Part shown: piece after piece, positions 41,291 to 46,518 of the stretch | Layout: every line of letters starts with the position of its first letter | Position numbering within the stretch: the first letter of the stretch is position 1 | Source of the DNA: Ruminococcus sp. | GTDB taxonomy: Bacteria; Bacillota; Clostridia; Oscillospirales; Ruminococcaceae | Direction: 5' to 3' | DNA: 46,518 bases | Assembly (NCBI GenBank): GCA_015066715.1 | Contig: SVNU01000005.1 | Span: forward strand, 1 to 46,518 | The notes under the pieces: model-generated | Databases searched by the model: none | The model's input: the letters and a program-made list of their open reading frames with translations, nothing else | Told to the model about the DNA's origin: nothing | Made by a program: the position numbers and the translations under genes

Positions 41291-42118
41291 ATGAAAATAC
41301 TGTTATGCTTTATTACGGTTTTTTTTATATTTCTGATTTATGTATGGGCTGAAAATAAAATGCTTATTGTCAGAAAATATAAAATCAGCCTTAATAAAAA
41401 TTCCGGTGAGAATCTGAGAATTGTTCAGATTTCCGATTTGCACAAAAAGAAATATCCACAGAATTGGAACAGGCTCTATACCAAAATAAAATCACTTTCT
41501 CCGGATTTTATCATCATTTCAGGTGATCTTGTTTCACGTAACCAGACAGAGTTTGAATATACAGGAAAGCTTATTGAAAGACTTTGCAGTATCTGTCCTG
41601 TTTTTTACGCAAAGGGAAATCATGAACTTGATTTATCTTCTGAAAATATGTCAAAGCTTCGTGAAATTGTAATAAGAAATGGTGCTGTATTTCTGGAAAA
41701 TCAAAAATTTCAATTTAAGAAGAATAATACTGCACTCAATATTTACGGAGCAGACCTGAAAAATTCTGTTTATACAAATAATGAAGGCGGATACAGTAAT
41801 CTTGAAGAATATCATGCAAATGGGCTTCAGGAAATTTTCGGAGAGCCTCAAAGTCTATCATTGCTTATAGCTCATAATCCTTTTTTCTTCAGTGAATATT
41901 CAAAGTGGGGTGCAGATGTTACCTTTTCGGGACATGTACATGCAGGAATTGTTAACACACCATTCGGAGGCTTGCTTTCACCGGAAAGAAAATTCTTCCC
42001 GAAATATACAAAGGGCATCTATGAAAACAATGGAAAGAAAATGGTTGTTTCCGCCGGCATAGGTAAGCTGCGCATTTTTAATCCTTCTGAAATTTTGTAT
42101 CTTGAACTTGAGATATAA
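41291..42118 (+). CDS. Metallophosphoesterase, membrane-anchored
   Basis: IVQISDLHKKKYP; IISGDLVSR; AKGNHELD; LLIAHNPFFF; FSGHVHAG. Confidence 0.9.
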   Translation: MKILLCFITVFFIFLIYVWAENKMLIVRKYKISLNKNSGENLRIVQISDLHKKKYPQNWNRLYTKIKSLSPDFIIISGDLVSRNQTEFEYTGKLIERLCSICPVFYAKGNHELDLSSENMSKLREIVIRNGAVFLENQKFQFKKNNTALNIYGADLKNSVYTNNEGGYSNLEEYHANGLQEIFGEPQSLSLLIAHNPFFFSEYSKWGADVTFSGHVHAGIVNTPFGGLLSPERKFFPKYTKGIYENNGKKMVVSAGIGKLRIFNPSEILYLELEI

Positions 42119-42165
42119 AAACACTATGCATATTATTTTTCTTAAATAATATAGGGGTAAAAACA

Positions 42166-42195
42166 TTGACACATCATGTAAAAACATGATATAAT
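42166..42195 (+). promoter_or_regulatory. purB promoter with palindromic spacer
   Basis: TTGACA (42166-42171) - 18 - TATAAT (42190-42195); perfect inverted repeat atcatgt-aaaa-acatgat at 42173-42190. Confidence 0.72.
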
Positions 42196-42233
42196 AAGAT
42201 GTTAAACAATTTTTTTAAGGAGTTAATACGGTT

Positions 42234-43670
42234 ATGAGTAACACAAATAGCTACGAAAGTCCGTTCTGTACAAGATATGCAAGCGAGGAAATGCAGTATA
42301 TCTTCTCAGCAGACAAAAAATTCACAACCTGGAGACGTCTTTGGGTAGCACTTGCAAGAGCTGAAATGAAGCTTGGTCTTCCTGTGACACAGGAACAGGT
42401 TTCAGAGCTTGAAGCCAATATTGATAATATTGACTACGAAACAGCAGCTGAAAGAGAAAAGCAGGTTCGTCATGATGTTATGGCGCATGTTTATACATAC
42501 GGTAAGGCCTGCCCTAAAGCAGCCGGCATCATACATCTTGGTGCAACATCATGCTATGTAGGCGACAACACAGATGTAATCATTATGAAGGATGCTCTCA
42601 AAGTTATCCGCAGAAAGCTTATTAATGTTATCGCTCAGCTTTCTGATTTCGCAATGAATTACAAGGACATGCCATGTCTTGCATACACTCATCTTCAGCC
42701 GGCACAGCTTACAACTGTAGGCAAGAGAGCTACACTCTGGACAAACGAACTTCTTTACGATTTAAAGGAAATCGAACGCAGAATTTCCGACCTCCAGCTT
42801 CTTGGCTCCAAGGGTACAACAGGTACACAGGCATCATTTATGGAACTTTTTGAAGGTGATACCGATAAAATCAAAAAGCTTGAAAAGATGATTGCCGAGG
42901 AAATGGGCTTTGAAAGCTGTGTTCCTGTTTCGGGACAGACATATTCAAGAAAGGTTGACTCATTTGTAGTTAACGCCTTAGCAGGTATTGCACAGTCATG
43001 CAGTAAGTTTTCACACGATATGAGAATTTTACAGTCATTCAAGGAAATGGAAGAACCTTTTGAAAAGAGCCAGATTGGTTCAAGTGCAATGGCTTATAAG
43101 AGAAACCCTATGAGATGTGAAAGAATTACTTCTCTTTCAAGATACCTTATGATTGACGTATTAAATCCTGCTTTTACATCTGGTACACAGTGGTTTGAAA
43201 GAACTCTTGATGACTCTGCAAACAAGAGAATATCTGTTGCAGAAGCATTCCTTGCATGTGACTCTATCCTAAATATTATGATTAACGTTACAAGCGGTAT
43301 GGTAGTTTACCCTAAAATTGTAAGAAAAAGAGTTATGGCAGAGCTTCCGTTCATGGCAACTGAAAATATTATGATGGACGCTGTTAAAAAAGGCGGAAAC
43401 AGACAGGAACTTCATGAAAAAATCAGAGAATATTCAATGGAAGCAGGTAAACAGGTTAAGCAGGAAGGTCTTGAAAACGACCTTTGCGAAAGAATCTTAA
43501 ACGATCCTATGTTTATGATAACAAAAGAAGAAATGGATGCAATCATGAATCCTGAAAACTTCACCGGAAGAAGCTCACAGCAGGTTGAAGAATTTGTTCA
43601 GGAATTTGTAAAGCCAATTCTTGACGCAAACAAGGATATTCTCAACGAAAAATTTGAGATGAAAAACTAA
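42234..43670 (+). CDS. purB: Adenylosuccinate lyase
   Basis: CTRYASEEMQYIFSADKKFTTWRRLWVALARAE; HLGATSCYVGDNTDV; GSSAMAYKRNPMRCERI. Confidence 0.95.
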   Translation: MSNTNSYESPFCTRYASEEMQYIFSADKKFTTWRRLWVALARAEMKLGLPVTQEQVSELEANIDNIDYETAAEREKQVRHDVMAHVYTYGKACPKAAGIIHLGATSCYVGDNTDVIIMKDALKVIRRKLINVIAQLSDFAMNYKDMPCLAYTHLQPAQLTTVGKRATLWTNELLYDLKEIERRISDLQLLGSKGTTGTQASFMELFEGDTDKIKKLEKMIAEEMGFESCVPVSGQTYSRKVDSFVVNALAGIAQSCSKFSHDMRILQSFKEMEEPFEKSQIGSSAMAYKRNPMRCERITSLSRYLMIDVLNPAFTSGTQWFERTLDDSANKRISVAEAFLACDSILNIMINVTSGMVVYPKIVRKRVMAELPFMATENIMMDAVKKGGNRQELHEKIREYSMEAGKQVKQEGLENDLCERILNDPMFMITKEEMDAIMNPENFTGRSSQQVEEFVQEFVKPILDANKDILNEKFEMKN

Positions 43671-43701
43671 TGTGAAATTTATGAAAAAATCAGTCCTTCT
43701 A

Positions 43702-43730
43702 TTGACAATTTTGTAAAATAATAATATAAT
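43702..43730 (+). promoter_or_regulatory. secDF promoter
   Basis: TTGACA-17-TATAAT. Confidence 0.8.
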
Positions 43731-43842
43731 AAATATGATTGCCAATATTTATAAAATTGATTTTTTCAGTATTATTTTAAATCAAAGCTTGGCAGGCTTT
43801 TTCAGCTAAGCTTTATAATAAATTATTTTAGGAGGCTAAAAC

Positions 43843-45246
43843 GTGAAACAAACAAAGAAACCTGTATTTTTCATTGTCTTTGCGCTTATAATTGCCTTCG
43901 CCGCATCAGTTATCTTTGGTTTCAGTACTCAGTACGGTGATGTAAAAACAACTTACATTAAGAGTGTTCAGGACATTCGTCTGGGTGTTGATATTCAGGG
44001 CGGTGTCGATGTAACATTTGTACCTGCTGACGGCGTGGACGCAACTACTGAGCAGCTTGATTCTGTTACAGAAGTTATTGAGCAGAGACTTACTTCACTC
44101 AACATCAATGACTATGAGGTTTATGAAGATGACGCAAATGACAGAGTAATCGTAAGATTCCCATGGCAGGCAGGCGAAGAAGATTTTGACCCTGAGGCTG
44201 CTGTAAAGGAACTTGGTGAAACAGCGGTACTTTCATTCAGAATAGGTACGGGAACAAATGAGGACGGCACACCGGCCGGCGATATCGTACTTCAGGGAAA
44301 TGATATCGAAAACGCAGAACCTATGAGACAGGAAAATCAAGACGGTACTTTTTCCTATGTCGTTTCTCTTGAGCTTACCGACCAGGCTGCCGAAGTATTC
44401 TCAACAGTAACATCAACAATGGCAGGAACCGGTGAAGCAATTTCAATCTGGATGGACGATGAAATGATTTCCGCACCGACAGTAAACGAAGCTATTACAG
44501 GCGGTCAGGCTGTTATTTCAGGTGATTTTTCTGCTGAAAGTGCAAAAAGCCTTGCAGATAAAATCAATGCAGGTGCACTTCCTTTCAATCTTGAAACATC
44601 AAGCTTCAAGACAATATCACCTACACTCGGTACAGGTGCTCTCGAAGCCATGATTATAAGCGCTATTATCGCTTTCGCATTCATTTTCGTTTATATGCTT
44701 GTTCTTTACAAAATTCCTGGCTTTGTTGCTTCAATTGCTATTATCGGTCAGGTTGCAGTAACACTTGCATGTATTTCAGGATGGTTCGGCTTTAACGAAA
44801 GCTCAACTCTTACAATACCGGGTATTGCAGGTATTATTCTTGCAGTTGGTATGGGGGTTGACGCAAACATTATTACCGGCGAACGTATAAAAGAAGAGCT
44901 TAACTCCGGAAAGAGTCTTGATACTGCACTCCGTGCAGGATATAAGAGAGCATTTTCTTCAATCCTTGACGGAAACCTTACAAGCCTTATTGTTGCTGTA
45001 ATCCTTATGGCTGCATTCGGCACACCTGACAGCTTCCTTGCAAGCTGGCTTAACAAGCTTCTGAGCCTGTTCGGTATCGGAGCAACAACAGAAGGTGTTA
45101 TCTACTCATTCGGATTTACACTTCTTGTAGGTACAATCTTAAACTTTGTAATGGGCGTATTCGCTTCAAGACTTATGGTTACTTCACTTTCAAGATTCAA
45201 GTTCCTAAGAAACAAGAAATTCTATGGAGGTGCAAGCAATGAATAA
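43843..45246 (+). CDS. secD: Protein translocase subunit SecD (GTG start)
   Basis: DIRLGVDIQGGVDVTFVP; GMGVDANIITGERIKEEL; aggagg RBS. Confidence 0.94.
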   Translation: MKQTKKPVFFIVFALIIAFAASVIFGFSTQYGDVKTTYIKSVQDIRLGVDIQGGVDVTFVPADGVDATTEQLDSVTEVIEQRLTSLNINDYEVYEDDANDRVIVRFPWQAGEEDFDPEAAVKELGETAVLSFRIGTGTNEDGTPAGDIVLQGNDIENAEPMRQENQDGTFSYVVSLELTDQAAEVFSTVTSTMAGTGEAISIWMDDEMISAPTVNEAITGGQAVISGDFSAESAKSLADKINAGALPFNLETSSFKTISPTLGTGALEAMIISAIIAFAFIFVYMLVLYKIPGFVASIAIIGQVAVTLACISGWFGFNESSTLTIPGIAGIILAVGMGVDANIITGERIKEELNSGKSLDTALRAGYKRAFSSILDGNLTSLIVAVILMAAFGTPDSFLASWLNKLLSLFGIGATTEGVIYSFGFTLLVGTILNFVMGVFASRLMVTSLSRFKFLRNKKFYGGASNE

Positions 45247-46174
45247 AAAACAATTTGATTTTGTCGGAAGAAAAAAGCTCTGGTTTACAATTTCACTTGT
45301 ACTTATAGTAGCTATTGCAGTTTTTTCTGTAGTCAGAGGGGTTGAAATTGCTCTTGAATTCAAGGGCGGTACTATTGTTTCATATTCCTATGAAGGCGAT
45401 GCAAATATAAAGGACCTCCAGTCTGATATTGAAGATTTCCTCAAAACTCCTGTTACTATTCAGGAAGGTGAAAACTTCAGCAGTAATACAAACAGCTTTT
45501 CCATCTCTTTCAGTAATGAAAACGGGCTTTCAGCAGATATGCAGAGCGGTCTTACTGATCTTTTAACTGAAAAACTTCCGGATAACAATGTTGAACTTCT
45601 TGACTCAAACGATGTAAATCCTACATCCGGTCACGAATTCTTTATTAAGTGCATTATCGTTTCTGTTCTTGCAGCAGTTCTGATTATTCTTTATATTGCT
45701 TTCAGATTCAAGAAAATCAGCGGCTGGTCAGCAGGTGTATGTGCGGTTATCAGCCTTATTCATAACCTCATATTTGTATTCGGTGCATTTGTTATTATGG
45801 GTTATGAAATCAACTCAAACTTTGTTGCGGTAATTCTTACTATTCTCGGTTACTCTGTAAATGACACTATTGTTGTTTACGACCGTATCAGAGAAAACAA
45901 GGCTATTTTACCAAAGTCAACTTCTATTTCAGAGCTTGTAAATATCAGTACAAACCAGTCACTCAGACGTTCTATCAGAACTTCTATAACAACTGTTTCA
46001 ACAATGGTTATTGTTACTGTTGTAGCTTATATTTACGGCGTAAGCTCAATTTTAAGCTTCTCAATTCCTATTATTGTGGGAATGATTGCCGGTACTTATG
46101 CCAGCCTTTGTATCGCTTCACCGCTTTGGGTTTGGTGGAATGAAAAAAGAGCAGCTTCAAAAAAGAAAAAATAA
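45239..46174 (+). CDS. secF: Protein translocase subunit SecF
   Basis: FVGRKKLWFTISLVLI; ALEFKGGTIVSYSY; GYSVNDTIVVYDRIREN. 8-nt overlap with secD. Confidence 0.95.
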   Translation: MNKKQFDFVGRKKLWFTISLVLIVAIAVFSVVRGVEIALEFKGGTIVSYSYEGDANIKDLQSDIEDFLKTPVTIQEGENFSSNTNSFSISFSNENGLSADMQSGLTDLLTEKLPDNNVELLDSNDVNPTSGHEFFIKCIIVSVLAAVLIILYIAFRFKKISGWSAGVCAVISLIHNLIFVFGAFVIMGYEINSNFVAVILTILGYSVNDTIVVYDRIRENKAILPKSTSISELVNISTNQSLRRSIRTSITTVSTMVIVTVVAYIYGVSSILSFSIPIIVGMIAGTYASLCIASPLWVWWNEKRAASKKKK

Positions 46175-46192
46175 ATTCTATAAATGTAAAAT

Positions 46193-46229
46193 AAAATGCG
46201 TTATCACTTTTATTGTGATAACGCATTTT
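46193..46229 (+). terminator. secDF intrinsic terminator
   Basis: aaaatgcgttatcac-ttttatt-gtgataacgcatttt, 15-bp stem with U-tract. Confidence 0.88.
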
Positions 46230-46303
46230 TTGTTCATTTGATTGTATATAAAAAGTAGAGAAAAATAAAATGCTAAACATAAATTTTGTTATCCTATAAT
46301 TTA

Positions 46304-46328
46304 AAACGGCGGTTAAAAACCGCCGTTT
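46304..46328. terminator. 25-bp terminator palindrome abutting repeat copy A3
   Basis: aaacggcggtt-aaa-aaccgccgttt immediately followed by cagactgtagaaaaa. Confidence 0.8.
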
Positions 46329-46518
46329 CAGACTGTAGAAAAACCTCAATATTAAATTTTGTGCCGATTAAATCGGCAGATTTAAATTACAAAGGCAGAT
46401 AGTAAGGGGACGCTTTTTCTTGCAAAGCGTCCCCTCTTGAAAAACAGCCCACCGGGCTGTTTTGTCAATTCACCCCTCGTAAATGCGCCGCTGAGGCAAG
46501 GCATTTCGCCGTCTGCGG
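46329..46518. mobile_element. Partial copy (left part) of the hairpin-rich MITE-like repeat, copy A3
   Basis: Matches 38927-39086 nearly perfectly (one visible substitution, tttatcaa vs tttgtcaa), then diverges into a different internal module (gctgaggcaaggcatttcgccgtctgcgg). Truncated by the window end. Confidence 0.88.

Noticed and set aside
43784-43814. aaagctt...aagcttt inverted repeat in the secD leader
   Set aside because: Short stem with a long loop and no recognisable riboswitch motifs; insufficient support.

Overview
This window is the replication-origin region of a low-GC Firmicute, most likely a Ruminococcus-type fibre degrader (inferred from a dockerin-bearing GH74 and a GH94 phosphorylase near oriC). 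The minus strand carries gyrA, a YcxB-like ORF, gyrB, remB, recF, yaaA, dnaN and dnaA. The plus strand carries rpmH, rnpA, yidD, yidC, jag, mnmE, mnmG, rsmG, noc, soj(parA), parB and serS. There are two perfect parS sites. Flanking genes include nifU, nifS, rnhA, a Ca2+-type P-ATPase, an FtsX-type ABC transporter, a solitary mazF, a flippase, purB and secD/secF. Points most worth a second look: (1) A ~315-bp hairpin-rich, MITE-like repeat (one full copy, two copies cut by the window edges) abuts terminator palindromes exactly. In the full copy the whole 25-bp terminator hairpin is perfectly duplicated on both sides, as if it were the target-site duplication. This separates each hairpin from its U-tract, so the element should be transcribed from both sides. 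(2) Two ~510-bp MITE-like elements lie in inverted orientation around the P-type ATPase. (3) A candidate yybP-ykoY (Mn2+) riboswitch precedes the FtsX-type ABC transporter, and its P1 strand overlaps an intrinsic terminator. (4) The predicted oriC unwinding region between dnaA and dnaN has five TAG DnaA-trio repeats, a GC clamp, and an array of diverged DnaA-box-like motifs on a C-depleted strand. All calls come from reading the sequence; no database search was run.
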